64,000 nt of DNA from Hexactinellida sp. DTS-2022 (taxonomy: Eukaryota; Porifera; Hexactinellida). Positions 36,961-48,305 of this stretch are shown piece after piece (within the stretch, counting starts at the first letter, position 1; each line of letters opens with the position of its first letter). Location of the stretch: the NCBI GenBank assembly GCA_028753945.1, contig JAPNXP010000012.1, positions 3,658,001 to 3,722,000 on the forward strand. The letters are read 5' to 3'. The notes under the pieces are model-generated. The model had not been told where the DNA came from. It did no database searches and saw only the letters and a list, made by a program, of their open reading frames with translations. The translations under genes and the position numbers were made by a program.

Positions 36961-37887
36961 ATTATGGACGAAAGTGAAGAGAAAATATCTTCAGCAGACT
37001 TGCTAGATTAGAAGATATTATTGTTAGTGATGAATTATTCAACAAATTTATCCAAATATTACCCAAATGCTCGGAGATTTCAGCTGACATGTTCTCCTCT
37101 CAAGATTTGAGAGGTATTGTTCGACAGGAAAGTAAACTAATAAGTAATCAACTGCATGTATTCACATCATATATTTGAATTGGAAGCTGTGTCGTAAGGG
37201 AAATGAATCAATACCAGATGTGATCAGGCATTCTGTTGAAAATATCAAACCAACAACAAAGGAAAATCCGAAACTTTCAGAAAATAATTATTGTGTGATT
37301 AGCTAGTTAGTCTCTTGTCTAGATTAGTTAACAAAAACGTATATTCGGATTAAGTCGATTTCTCTTACTAATTAATTGGGCCACTTTGGTCAGGAGTAGT
37401 TTGACCCAATAACACGAATTATAATGCATTAATTTTATTGACATGATTCTATTGATGGAAGAATGTCCCAATTAAGTGGTGGACGCGGCCCAATTAAGTG
37501 AAGTATGATTGTATTTTGTTCTTTTCAATTAATTTTTCATTTGACTCTTATTCAGACGAATATTTGGTGATGTCAAGTGTGATATATATTGTACAAACTA
37601 CATTTACGCAAGAGAGCATTTGAGAACGAATAAATACACTATACGGAACCATCCGGATTTTATGTAAAACAATTGTGTTAGATTTACTAAGAAAATTTAC
37701 AAACAATATGAATGCAGGTACTAGTACTTCTATAGATATTGAGAATTCTGTTATTAAATTTGCTCTAGTAAAAACTAGGTTAGAGAATATTCGGATATCC
37801 GTTCGATTAAAAAAAGAGTATAATCGTTTTGATTTCGAATTTTCGTTTTATCATACTTGAGTATTATATATTTGAAATTACTTATAT

Positions 37888-38038
37888 AGAGCTGAGCTTT
37901 GTAGAGTTCAGTTTTTCACTATGTGTATTCATGCACTGAGAAAGGTCAGTTTTTTTCCAGAGTTTGAAATTGACCTTTAGAAAGTAAGCCTGGGCTTTTA
38001 GTATGGGAAAAAATCTGAACTCTACAAAGCTCAGCTCT
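37888..38038. mobile_element. Short foldback MITE, AGAGCTGAGC ends
   Basis: AGAGCTGAGCTTTGTAGAGT and complement face each other, flanked by ATAT on both sides. 151 bp, with inner TTTTTTCC tracts and no gene. Confidence 0.75.
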
Positions 38039-38345
38039 ATATAAGGATTCCCTATATATTTAACAATATTTAACAATATTTAAAATATATAGGGTACATC
38101 TCATGGATATTTGCTGAAAAAGGTTGAAAAAATAGTACTGTCAGTCGGAATGTTGCCAATAGCGATAAAATGGTTTCATGATAAGTTGAACCATCCAAAG
38201 CATGCAACACTTAATAATTCATTAAAATATCATTTTCACATTTGGGGCGTTGAAAATGATAGCATTAAGAACTACTACAACGAATTGAATTGTGAAGTAT
38301 GTCTGTCTAATCTCACACTCCCAAAACGAGGACATCACAAACACA

Positions 38346-38530
38346 CAGGGTTTCATCCAGGCGTATGCAACGCGCCTTGAGGCGCGTAAATTTGGATGAA
38401 AAAATTTCTAGGCCCGCGAAAATCGAGAGATGCTCCCATAGACTTAATACAAAATGAGTAATTTAGGCGCGTGTGAGCGATCTCAAACTAAATCTAGGCG
38501 CGCGGGAAAATTAGTCTGGATGAAAGCCTG
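38346..38530. mobile_element. hAT-type MITE inside the decayed gene
   Basis: The ends CAGGGTTTCATCCAG and CTGGATGAAAGCCTG are flanked by an exact 8-bp duplication CAAACACA (38338-38345, 38531-38538). The interior has GGCGCG motifs and AAAATCGAGAGATGCTCCCA. A partial relative lies at about 54160-54281 in a dynein intron. Confidence 0.9.
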
Positions 38531-39190
38531 CAAACACATAAAAACTTTTGCTGTTTTTGTTCGGGTTCAAATTACTATAATAAACGATTGGCAACAAAAA
38601 ATCTTCCGAGCGCTGTTGATGACATAGATAACATTCTACAAATATACAATAAAAGTTGTTTAGGCAAGCATTCAAGCGAGCAATTTGATAAGGAGGAGGA
38701 AATCTCAAACGATTCAAATTGTGAAAAGCCTGCCAAATATTCCAAATTGGATAATGATCATTTGATTGTTTCTCTTCCTTTGAAATTAATTGATTATTAT
38801 ACTGAATCGAAGAACTCATTGGGATTCGCAAACAGAAGAAATCAATAACCTATTTTGTGTTCGAAGAAAATTGTTAATGTTTATGAATACGTCATCTCTC
38901 TGCGAAAAGTATGTCTTGGTAAAGAATAATCAAAAGGTTGATGAATACATTTCTAAAAGTAATTTATCAAAACTATCTGTTTGGGGAGTGGATGTAGAGT
39001 TATTTTGTGCAGCAATCTGGCTGAAAATTGATGTTCTAGTCCTGAAATAAGAAGAATGGCAGAAATTTTCCTTTATGGGTTTCAATCCCAAAAGAGGAAA
39101 AAACATTTCAAGCTCGTCGAATATCTATCTTGAAAATAAATATCAACTCTATGAACCTATAATTTCTGTTATTTGCAAATCTACATTATG

Positions 39191-39782
39191 ATTAGCTTTG
39201 TTCACTTAGAATATGACTAGTAATTCATTTGTAATTCATTAATAATTCATTTGTAATTCATTAACTAAACTTCGGAAACTCATTAAATTAATATTTATTT
39301 ACAATTTTTGAGAGTTGTTGTATTATATTAATTTTAGATCAGAGAAAATTGGCCATCTTAATTGGCCAATGAAACTCTTTTAATTCTACATTTACTTGGA
39401 ATGATTGTAACTTATTGGGAATAAATATACGCAAAAGACAAGCAGAAAATAGTAAGCACTAACAGTATAATATCAGCAAGCCAGGTTCAACAAATATCGA
39501 TAAAAAACTCCGAAATCCATACGATTTTTAATCATTTTTTGCAAAAATGGCCGATATCTCGACATTTTTTAAATATCGAAATATGGGGTAATTCCGATAT
39601 TTACCGAGATTTAATAAAAGGATCGTGATAATTTTGCTGGAATTTATCGTATCAAACTTTTGATATTATTGTAACCCCGATATTTCAATGTCAAACCTTG
39701 ATATCACGATCGGCCAATCTGGTCATGCTGAACCAATTTTTTTAGCTCCCAATAGCCAGGCACATTATTTTTATTTGGCAGG
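39191..39782. other. AT-rich spacer with a possible foldback at 39476-39740
   Basis: From about 39485 the sequence repeats CGATAT and ATATCG motifs, and CCAGGTTCAAC on the left loosely mirrors GCTGAACC on the right. This resembles the minisatellite-armed MITEs elsewhere in the window, but the ends and duplication cannot be fixed. Confidence 0.35.
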
Positions 39783-40548
39783 ACATGGCCTACTTAATAT
39801 ACGGCTAGATATGTCACCGAGAAGGCCAGTTTCTAATTTTCATTTAGGATAAACAATGCCTCCTATTGTTGTTATTTGGGTTGTATATGGGGTAATCAAC
39901 CATTGCGAGTCCATTAGAACCACTTTTGAGAATCTCAGATTTGTGGTTAAGCTGTTTAGGCGCCATTTAATGATGACGGTAACAATTTATGGTAAAATGA
40001 AATTCTTTTCAAATATCAGAAATTTCAGTTTCTTCCTACTTTCTAATAATTTTATAATAGGAATACTAATATAGGGATATATTCCAAACCCCAAAGGCTA
40101 CTAAATCACAAGATGGCGACATTCTAAAAAAATTAAAAATTATTAAGCAACCACATGCTAAAATACAAGTAGTATCCGAATTAAAACTTACTATTTTCGT
40201 ACATAAAACGTATATAATTGCTGGTTTATATATATATTCATTCTCATTATATATTAGGAAAATTTATTCTAAGTATATTAGCAAATTATTTTCATTTTCT
40301 CGCAGTTCTTTAGACTCGAATTTTATATTTTTGTATATTTGTGGTGTCATCATTAAATGGCGCCTAAACAGCTTAACCACAAATCTGAGATTCTCAAAAG
40401 TGGTTCTAATGGACTCGTAATGGTTGATTACCCCATATATAATGCAAATAATAACAATAGGGGGCATAGTTTATCCTAAATGAAAATTAGAAACTGGCCT
40501 TCTCGTTTTATGGCCTTCTCGGTGACATATCTAGCCGTATATTGGGCA
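39783..40548. mobile_element. Foldback element related to the 1.08-kb palindrome
   Basis: The left end ATGGCCTACTTAATATACGG is shared with 25958-27036. Inverted arms of roughly 190 bp (39785-39980 and 40345-40548) surround a unique centre. Both arms can be read as PPIVVIWVVYGVINH-like peptides, an artefact of the inversion. The right terminus lacks the last bases of the family end, so it is probably truncated. Confidence 0.65.
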
Positions 40549-40854
40549 GGATCAAAAAAAAAATTTCAGCCCTCCCAAATAATACCCTACATTAGTCGAC
40601 ACAGTAATATTATATTATAATCATCTATATTATTAAGAAAGCTTGGTCCGCCCGTCTGTCTGTCCGTCCGCCCCACTGTAACTATTTGCTAAATTACCCG
40701 ATCCTGACGAAATAAATATCAATCGAAAGCTCTTCCAAGGGAGACCTCGGGAAATATACTGGTTCCACTAAAAGGTGTTAATTCCAGAATTACACAACAT
40801 TTTGTGTTTACGTACTAATGTGCATATATAAGCCTATTGTTCAAGATATAATCC
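40549..40854. other. Spacer with a GTCTGTCTGTCCGTCCG tract
   Basis: Starting TCTATATTATTAAG near 40624, a tract of GTCTG/GTCCG repeats and a stretch like the start of many Helitron-related repeats precede a fragment of array unit. No coding sequence. Confidence 0.4.
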
Positions 40855-40989
40855 TATTGGTTAATCTGTCGTTGTTATGGAATTCCTACTCGATCTCACA
40901 AGTTGAATCACCAGAATTATCACAAGGTGAAACAATAGAATTAGATTTAACACTTTCAATTGAACTGAAGTGATAGTAAACAAAGGGAA
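40855..40989 (+). repeat. Isolated array unit, left part
   Basis: TCTGTCGTTGTTATGGAAT, CTACTCGATCTCACAAGTTG and TTCAATTGAACTGAAGTG match 1151-1310. The unit resumes at 47586 after the nested transposons. Confidence 0.8.
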
Positions 40990-42134
40990 CAAGGCTGGAT
41001 TCGGTTAACCGGTTAACCGTTGCTGACATCGGTTAACGGTTAGATATTTTATTAACCAGTTAGCCGGTCTGTTGAATAACAGCAGAGTTATTGGGAAATT
41101 AATGTATAAAGTATTAATTTTTTTGAATTTTATCAGAATATGTAGTCCTGTTTCATGCTATTTTCACCCATATGCTAATTTCACCCAAACCATGGATATT
41201 CTATATCTATGCTGTTTTCACCCACGTGTTAAATCACTACACTGTCCTTTTAATGTTTCACTAACTTGTTGATGATTTGATTACAAATTATTTCGTTTTT
41301 GACACCACGGAATCGCACTGTTTAAGTTCAATTTGATATGTTGGAAAGTCCAGGAAACAAATATGACGGTGGATCATCTATACAAGTTGACAATGCACTA
41401 TAAGCTACATACTAAATTACTAAATTACATTCATTGGAAGATGCCATTATAGTCGGATAAGTTATAGTCGCCTAAGCTCGACAATAAATGTTGATAACCT
41501 CAGTCTTAATTTTAGTCCATTTAATGGTTTCAGCACTAGACAAAGTTTCTAGTATACATTTAGACTGAATATAAATAAGTAAATAATTAAAACACCATTT
41601 CTTTGAGAGCGTGGCATACGCGTCTAATTATTTGTCTGTGAATGCTATTGTAATGCCATATTGCGAAATAATGTAAATACCTGTTGCAATGTTGTTTAGT
41701 TGTAGAAAGTAAATACGTTTTAAGTTTAAACTTTTAACCTAATAAAATTAGTGTAGCTTAAAGTTAATAAGGAGAGTCGATAACTTGGGTGGAATTCGAA
41801 TTAATTAATAGTCAGTTAATACTCAATATATCCTAAGTTAAATTTATGAATTTAGTTAATTCTTAAGATACAAGTACAGAGCTTCTCGTTGTAGGAAAGC
41901 CAGGGGACCGTCGTAATTTGTTCGTATTAACCGAAGTCACCTACATTTACTTGTATAGGTTAGGCCCGTTAGGGGGAATTAAACTTTCTGTTCTTTAACC
42001 GATATTTCGCCTTATCCGTGTTCACTTTATGAGAGTATACTGCATTAAGAAATCTAAAATCATGCTGTTCTTCTAATATAAATTTGCATAATTGAATAAA
42101 TCATACTAAATTGTAAAATCTTTATATGACATGA

Positions 42135-45100
42135 TCATTCTATAGAAATAATATTTTGATCGTCTTCAGCGTATGTGGGGTATCCACTATTGATTAATGT
42201 TCTTACGGGCTCATAGTGTTTTTTGAAATTAGTAATGTATATCGCAAAAGAATTATCGTAATTGTTTGATGCATTGTAGCGATGCCACCTTATGGCAGGG
42301 TTGCCGTGGGAATGGGAATTCCCATGGGAATGGGATGGGAATGGGAATCGTATTTATCCCATGGGAATTCCCACGGGTTTTCCCATGGGAATTCCCACAG
42401 ATTTTCCCATGGGAATTCCCACAGATTTTCCCATGGGAATTCCCACGGGTTTTCTCATGGGAATTCCCACAGATTTTCCCATGGGAATTCCCACGGGTTT
42501 TCCCATGGGAATTCCCACGGGGTTTCCCATGGGAATTCCCACAGGTTTTCCCATGGGAATTCCCATATGGGAATCTTGAAATTCCTTATGGATTCCCATG
42601 GGAATTCCCATGGGAAAACCCGTGGGAATTCCCATGGGAAAACATGTGGGAATGGGATGGGAATGGGAATGAAAATTCCCTTCCCACGGCAACCCTGCCT
42701 TATGGTCTTTTGAGGAATATTATATGAAGAAGATTCTTTGCTAGAGTCATCACATTCAACAGCAACATAAATATCTGTTTCTAAAATTGCAGAAGCAGCA
42801 AATATTTCAACTTCACTACCCCAAACTTTATCTTGTTGCATTATAGTCCGTGTCAAGTAACTCAATGAAGTTTCAGATATAGCATGAAAATACCACTTTA
42901 ATACCTCTCTCCCATCTTTCGCTATGAATCTGCATATTTCCCCACGGATTTTAGCATAGTGCTCTTGAGACCCAGAAATTATTTTCGAAATACATCGGAA
43001 TAAACAATTCCCATCTTTTTCAATATCTTCATATTGCCAAGGAAGATAATCACGTAGTTTATACCCTACTAGTGCTGATGGTTGTTCAATTGCTTGTCTA
43101 TAGAGTATCCCAAGCTTTAAGCATTTGTCCATTTGCCAATTCACATTCAAAGGAGCTATGGTAGGATTATGATGGAGTATAATCTTGGTATTCGGATCTG
43201 CTGTCTTGTTTAATGGAGCTACTTTTCCCATGAATGAGAAATTTATAGATTCCATTGCCTACAAATAATACAACTTTAATAAGCACAATCTTGAAGGTTA
43301 TATCTAATCTAAGTTGCATAATTCGCGTATTACGTATAATACACACACACGTAATATGTGAGGGAGAATTCATGTATTATACAATTTTATATCTGATAGC
43401 TTTTAATGATTAACTTACCACGCCATAAATAACTTTTAAGACATGATCACATGTTGCTGTTGCCCCCAATGTAGGATTCATTCTTTGTGTGAGTTCCATT
43501 AAGGAATTTACAATTTTTGATTTCTAAAAGAGTGATGAGAAAGGTAATTTCAGGTTTTTCTAAAATACTGAATGTGTCTCGAAATGTATAGAGATAATTA
43601 AATAACTAAAATAAAAATTATAATCCATAAAAATATTGTTGTTATGGTATTTATTCATACCATGTCCAATCTCCCAACATCCTTGGTAAGATCACATATC
43701 AATCCGTCAGCTATGAAGAATCCTTTTTTTGTCTTTTCGCCATCAAGTAGTTTATGGAGCTTAGAAAAATAGACTCCTTGTTTCCAGTGGTCGTAGTAAT
43801 CAGTCTAATTTGTACACAAATTATAGACAAATAATTCAAAGTCATTGCTAAATTATCAGTACCTTGAACAAATCTAGCTGTCTAATTACTTCCTCTTCCT
43901 CAAACCCATATCGCCATATTTCAGAGTTGTATTTTTCTTGTGGTTTGGAAACAGTTGGGGTTTGTTCTATTTTGGAATCTGTATTATTCTATAAAATATA
44001 TATTGATGTAACATAAGTGTACTGGTGAACAGGCAAATTTTAATATAAGAATTAGTAATAACCTTTTCCTTTGAAAAATACTTTTTAGCAAGATGATTTG
44101 GTATTTTCTTTGTTTTGGTTTTACCAATTTTGATTGGAGTATATTCGATAAAAGTAGGTGTTATCCTTTCTGCAGTAAATGGTCCTAGATATTTTGTTTG
44201 ACTTTTGGTACCCGGTATCTTCTTCTCTTTGAGAATGTTTCTAATGACAAATTGATCATCCTCTTCAATTTTAGGCCTATAAATGAAAACAGTTTAAAAA
44301 TGTATTTAAGAGAGTGTAATTTTAAAAAAATATTATAATCTTAGTTATACCTCTTGTGCTGGACCTTTGCATCAAAAATACGTTTTTGAATAGTTTGCTC
44401 ACGAAGAATGCTTTCTCGGGCTATATTCCGTGAAACTTTCCTTTTTTCATCGAAATTAGATTCATCAAAATCAGTGAAATCATCGCCATCTTCAACATCA
44501 CTTAGCAAATTTTCACCTTCACTTGATGTGATTTCCTCCTCAACTGAATCAAACTGTATTAATTTGAGTAGATTAATACAGGTGCTTTCTCTTCCAAACA
44601 TTATTTTAAGTGGAGTGGTTCTAATCGATCGTTTGTAACTACAATTCATTTTAAAGACAGCAGCAGGTAGCAGTTCAAACCATCCTTTGCCAGATTGGAT
44701 TGTCATCTTCGTTAGCACTCTATAGTTTATTTATTCCATTAATTGAATGGGTATAACAGATTTATTTAAAAGCGTAACATTGAACTTACAATATAACTCG
44801 GTTAGTACTCGGTTAGTAAAAAAGTACGTATTATCCAACTGTACGTACTAACCGAGTTGAAACTACATAGAGATACATATAAATTGACAAACTTTGTTTA
44901 TACAAGTTAGTACGTACTAAACTAGGTATATTTTGAGTTCTACTGTATTTACCTTTTCAATATTTTATTGTGAGACTCTACCAAGCCATTTGCTTGAGGA
45001 TGGTATGGTGCCGTGGATCGATTATCAATTTTGAGTTGTTCCGCAAATTTCCTGTATTCCTAGTTGATATATACACATAGTTAAGAATACAAAATATTAT

Positions 45101-47093
45101 CTGACAAAAGAAGTTCAAAATATATCGCAAGTAAGTATTCTTACGACCCTCACAAATGTTTAACTACCTTGCTAGTAAACTCTGGCCCTTGGTCGTGTTG
45201 GATTGTGTTTGGCACACCATAAGCGAGAAATATGGATTTCAGACTGCAAATTACCTCGGAACTTCTTTTGCTCCTTATTGCATGGGCACAAACGAATTTG
45301 CTTAAATAGCACACTGTGACAAAAATATGCTTAAATTCATCATTGTGTGATCCAAAATCTGAGATTATATCAATGCCCAAATGTTTCCATGGATGACTTG
45401 GAGGGCGGATAGGTTGTAATTCTCTGTCGTGATTGCGAGGAATTGAAGCCTCCACTTGACAGTAATGACAATTTTTTACCTTAACAAAAAGTACATAAAC
45501 AATTTACATCTACAGTACCTGGTGTTATGTTATGGGCAATATGCAAAATGGGGAATTTCGCATACTGCCCATAACATATATATAGGAATGGTTTTAATAG
45601 CAATATTATATAGTATATATGCAAAGTGCAATTTAGCCTACGGGCTACTAATTAAATTTTCTTTATATATTTACCCACATTTTTTCTCAATCGCTGCGCT
45701 CGCTCGTGCTAGGTATAAATCCATGTACACTTAAGTTATAGTAAAATGAATTACACCAACCAAATATTGCATTTTGTTGTTAATGCATGCCAAAATATAC
45801 TATCATGTTATTTATATTGGTTAAAGTTGACATATATCAAATTAATCACTTTGGAAAGAAGAAAACATTGAATTATATAGACAGGGAATCCCTTTACGTT
45901 TGAATAGGAACTGTCAATTTACACAAAACAAAATGCTACATTTTGAGGGGTGCAGATTGTTTTAGATAATATTAGACTCACAATCAGTAATTTTGTTCCA
46001 ACTAAAAATCTCTGTGCAAATATAATAAATACAGAACAGCTAAAATTGTTAAAATCCTGTACTGCGCTGTACAGGGAATCCCTGTACGTATGGTTGGCAG
46101 GTATGGAATAATAAGTTATACAGTCAGGTCTGCTTATTATGAACAAGATTTCGTCTGCTTAATATGAAGATTTTTTATTATGAACAAATCCTACGGTCCC
46201 AATTTAACAACTTACATAGGATTTGTATTAAGTTGAGTTCGCTTATTATGAAGTCTCTCCATTATGAACACAATTTTTGGTCCCTTGAATGTTCATAAAT
46301 AAAGAACCTGACTGTACTTATTAAATATAATTCACATATAAATATACGGTAGTAGAGTACTTGTTACTATATTGTAAGTATACGTAGACAGGCCGATTTT
46401 AAAAATGACAAAAAGTTTGGATAAACTGGTTGCATATGAGGTAGTAAATATATATATATATATAATATGATATATATATATCACTCACATATTCTTTAAC
46501 ATCTTTTGACATTCCTTTCCAGTAAAATTCACTAGTAATGTTGCAGAACGTCGAGTTGATGCCATCGTGACCAGACATATCATGGAATGTTTTCAGTAAT
46601 TCTTGTACTTCATGTTTCTTAGCACATTTTAAGAACTTAGTTTCTGCATCATTTTTCTTGATCTACAGGTGTATATGTAAATACTAAATTATATGTGAAA
46701 TTCTATATTCTTAGCAGTGACTTAGTTAGAAATTTCCCACGGCGGTGGCGCGGTGCCATACTTGGCTTTGCTTTGATAAATTATTTCAAATATCTTAAAA
46801 ATACAGAATTATAATAAAATATTATTATAATTCGGGAGCTACGTTGGCTACGCCATTGATTTTTAGCTAAATGAACCGAAATTAATTAATTTTGAACAAT
46901 AATTTTTGTTTGCTTGGTTGTAATGCTGATTTGAAATCCTTACCTTATAAATAGAATTTTCTTTTGTCATATAACCTGCTGCCATAGCTCTATAATTCTT
47001 CACAGAATATCTGGAACTTGCTTCAAGAACTCGTACGGGGATTATATTATCATTCAAATATTTAAACAAAGAATCGTAAAATTCAATCTCCAT
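42135..47093 (-). CDS. Ginger1 integrase-OTU transposase, ten exons, last one interrupted
   Basis: Exons (minus): 47093-46944, 46662-46489, 45479-45168, 45059-44953, 44719-44351, 44276-44063, 43988-43863, 43804-43661, 43523-43419, 43258-42135. All junctions are GT-AG, phases agree, and the frame is open throughout if the 402-bp MITE at 42296-42697 and one 8-bp duplication are disregarded, giving 804 residues. Domains: H2C2 finger H77-x4-H82-x29-C112-x2-C115; integrase triad D145, D204, E240 (exact D,D35E spacing, YHPQANGLVES around the Glu); acidic linker ~290-330; GPF at 402-404, the Gypsy/Ginger1 GPY/F motif; OTU domain from ~630 with D649-G-N-C652 and His778 in HYEP. The MITE lies between C652 and His778, so this copy's OTU domain is split. 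The integrase part would cut and join transposon ends in the nucleus; the OTU role is unknown. Start chosen as the first ATG, preceded by a stop-rich leader. Confidence 0.85.
42296..42697. mobile_element. hAT-type MITE in the OTU exon, CCCATGGGAATT minisatellite
   Basis: The ends CAGGGTTGCCGTGGGAATGG and CCCACGGCAACCCTG are flanked by an exact 8-bp duplication CCTTATGG (42288-42295, 42698-42705). The interior is about ten copies of a ~24-bp repeat, CCCATGGGAATTCCCACGGG plus TTTT, then two reversed copies at the right. The repeats keep open frames in several phases, which makes spurious ORFs on both strands. Inserted into the OTU coding exon of the Ginger1 gene. Confidence 0.93.
44790..44946. 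mobile_element. Probable pogo-like MITE in a Ginger1 intron
   Basis: ACTCGGTTAGTAC motifs on the left mirror TTAGTACGTACTAAAC and GAGTTCTACTG on the right, near TA dinucleotides. The ends are imperfect. Confidence 0.45.
46121..46314. mobile_element. pogo-like MITE, CAGTCAGGT family, in a Ginger1 intron
   Basis: CAGTCAGGTCTGCTTATTAT and AAAGAACCTGACTG are inverted, with TA on both sides. 194 bp, no gene, located in intron 2 of the transposase gene. An older inverse copy lies at 31350-31535. Confidence 0.8.
46440..46483. repeat. TA microsatellite
   Basis: Runs of TATATATATA immediately downstream of the exon 2 donor site in the Ginger1 gene. Confidence 0.8.
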
Positions 47094-47585
47094 TGGACAA
47101 AACAATCGATTAATTTAATTGAAGGGATAATAATTTATTAGGACTATTTCATTTCATAGGAATTGTGTATAAATATTAAATGTGTATAACACCATTGTAA
47201 ACAAATCATCAACAAGTTAGTGAAACATTAAAAGGACAGTGTAGTGATTTAACACGTGGGTGAAAACAGCATAGATATAGAATATCCATGGTTTGGGTGA
47301 AATTAGCATATGGGTGAAAATAGCATGAAACAGTCCTAAATCCATTTCTCATCCCCAATTAATTAATTTTATTGGACAACATAGATTTAAATTTACCTAA
47401 AGCACGAAATGTATCAATTAATATACTTATGCGGTTATACTTTATACAGCTGAGTCTTATTCTGTAGTGTAATCAAATTTTTATAAAGGATTTAATGTAT
47501 TGAGTAGGATGGGCGGTTAACCGGTTAACCGTGGCGAGAAATCGAATTGTAATAGCCTCAGATCGGTTAACCAATCCCACCCTTG

Positions 47586-47975
47586 AAGGGAATTTGCAAC
47601 TCAACTGCGGCAGATACGAAGCCCAATTTGAAAATTCGTACACTGTGATAAGGTGTAGAATTTAATTCTCTATCGAATGCATATAAATTGAATATTCGGG
47701 TACTATTTATTGTTCCTGTTTTAATATTAAACAGGTGCAAAAATGTGTCCAAAATAATGTGATAAAAAATCGTGACCCCAGGTGCACATCTGTAACCCAT
47801 GAGACACGGACACCTGTCCTGAAAATTTCAGTTCTTAGTTAATTATGCTCTGTTCTGTGGAGACGATACGGACCAATAATATACCAAAGCACTAAGATCA
47901 AAACTGGGCCACTATACTATAGTATAGTCGGCACAGTATTATTATAACTAACCAAGGCACTGAGATTAGAACTGG
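47586..47975 (+). repeat. Isolated array unit, right part
   Basis: It continues the unit broken at 40989: TTGCAACTCAACTGCGGCAG, AAACAGGTGCAAAAATGTGT, then the ACCCCAGGTGCACATCTG module near 47774 and two copies of the 53-bp repeat (47885-47938 and from 47954). This is the first subfamily of the array. Confidence 0.8.
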
Positions 47976-47983
47976 GCCACTAT

Positions 47984-48292
47984 CAGAGATGGAACCGGTC
48001 GGGATTTTCATGACCCGATCCGACCGGCCGGTCGACCGGTCAATCATAGCTAGCAATAATTTATAAATAAAAGAATAAGAATCTACTGTAGTGTCATGTC
48101 ATATAACTTAGGATAAATATTATGGCCATAGACCATTTAAGGAAGCCTCCTTTAAGACTACTAAGCTCTCAGGGGATATTGGAGCCAGATTCAATCAAAA
48201 CAAATTATGATTTTATGATATCGAATATATAGAGATCTCAACCGGCCGGTCAAGGTTCCAACCGGTACCCGACCCGACCGGTTCCGTCTCTG
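47984..48292. mobile_element. hAT-type MITE with ACCGGTCGGG repeats
   Basis: The ends CAGAGATGGAACCGGTCGGG and GACCGGTTCCGTCTCTG are flanked by an exact 8-bp duplication GCCACTAT (47976-47983, 48293-48300). The subterminal parts repeat CCGGCCGGTC. 309 bp, no gene, inserted in a 53-bp repeat. Confidence 0.92.
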
Positions 48293-48305
48293 GCCACTAT
48301 ACTAT

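Larger units (their letters stand above)
36961..39190 (+). pseudogene. Decayed gene with OTU-like C-terminus, cut by two MITEs
   Basis: Several broken plus-strand coding stretches lie in the same order. The region near 37000-37170 reads as RLEDIIVSDELFNKF in one frame. Near 38190-38310, KLNHPKHATLNN with a later C-x2-C (NCEVC) has the feel of an integrase H2C2 finger. Near 38970-39160, WGVDVELFCAA, a stop, then IYLENKYQLYEP parallels the Ginger1 OTU C-terminus (WGSEVEIFAAS ... IYITNFKKHYEP). The catalytic OTU Cys segment is not found and there are several frameshifts and stops. MITEs interrupt it at 37888-38038 and 38346-38530. It is best read as a dead relative of the integrase-OTU gene at 42-47 kb, probably another old Ginger1 copy; the N-terminal part is uncertain. 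Confidence 0.5.
41149..47332 (-). mobile_element. Ginger1-type DNA transposon, 6.2 kb
   Basis: Inverted repeats of about 140 bp start TGTTTCATGCTATTTTCACC and look almost perfectly matched between 41149-41287 and 47194-47332. They are flanked by GTCC on both sides (41145-41148, 47333-47336). TGT...ACA ends, long TIRs, a 4-bp duplication and a gene joining a Gypsy-type integrase to an OTU domain are the published hallmarks of Ginger1. The near-identity of the TIRs implies recent movement. The element is disabled by a hAT MITE in its last exon and carries a pogo-like MITE in an intron. The duplication here is GTCC, not the CCGG/CCGT reported for the group. Confidence 0.88.
40990..47585. mobile_element. 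hAT-like MITE with GGTTAACC repeats, split by Ginger1
   Basis: The left end CAAGGCTGGATTCGGTTAAC pairs with GGTTAACCAATCCCACCCTTG at the right, and GGTTAACCGG repeats lie inside both. A 7-bp duplication AAGGGAA flanks it (40983-40989, 47586-47592; an eighth base would differ), and the array unit reads through once it is removed. The MITE itself is only about 400 bp (40990-41148 and 47337-47585); the rest is the Ginger1 element inserted into it. Confidence 0.75.

Noticed and set aside
42266-42727. Frames of 95-153 codons rich in HGNS, PMGIPTG or EFPW
   Set aside because: They are translations of the 24-bp minisatellite in the MITE, open in several phases because the repeat is a multiple of three.
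40990-47585. A single 6.6-kb hAT-like transposon encoding the integrase
   Set aside because: A second pair of ends (TGT...ACA) with its own GTCC duplication lies inside, so the integrase belongs to a Ginger1 element nested in a ~400-bp MITE.
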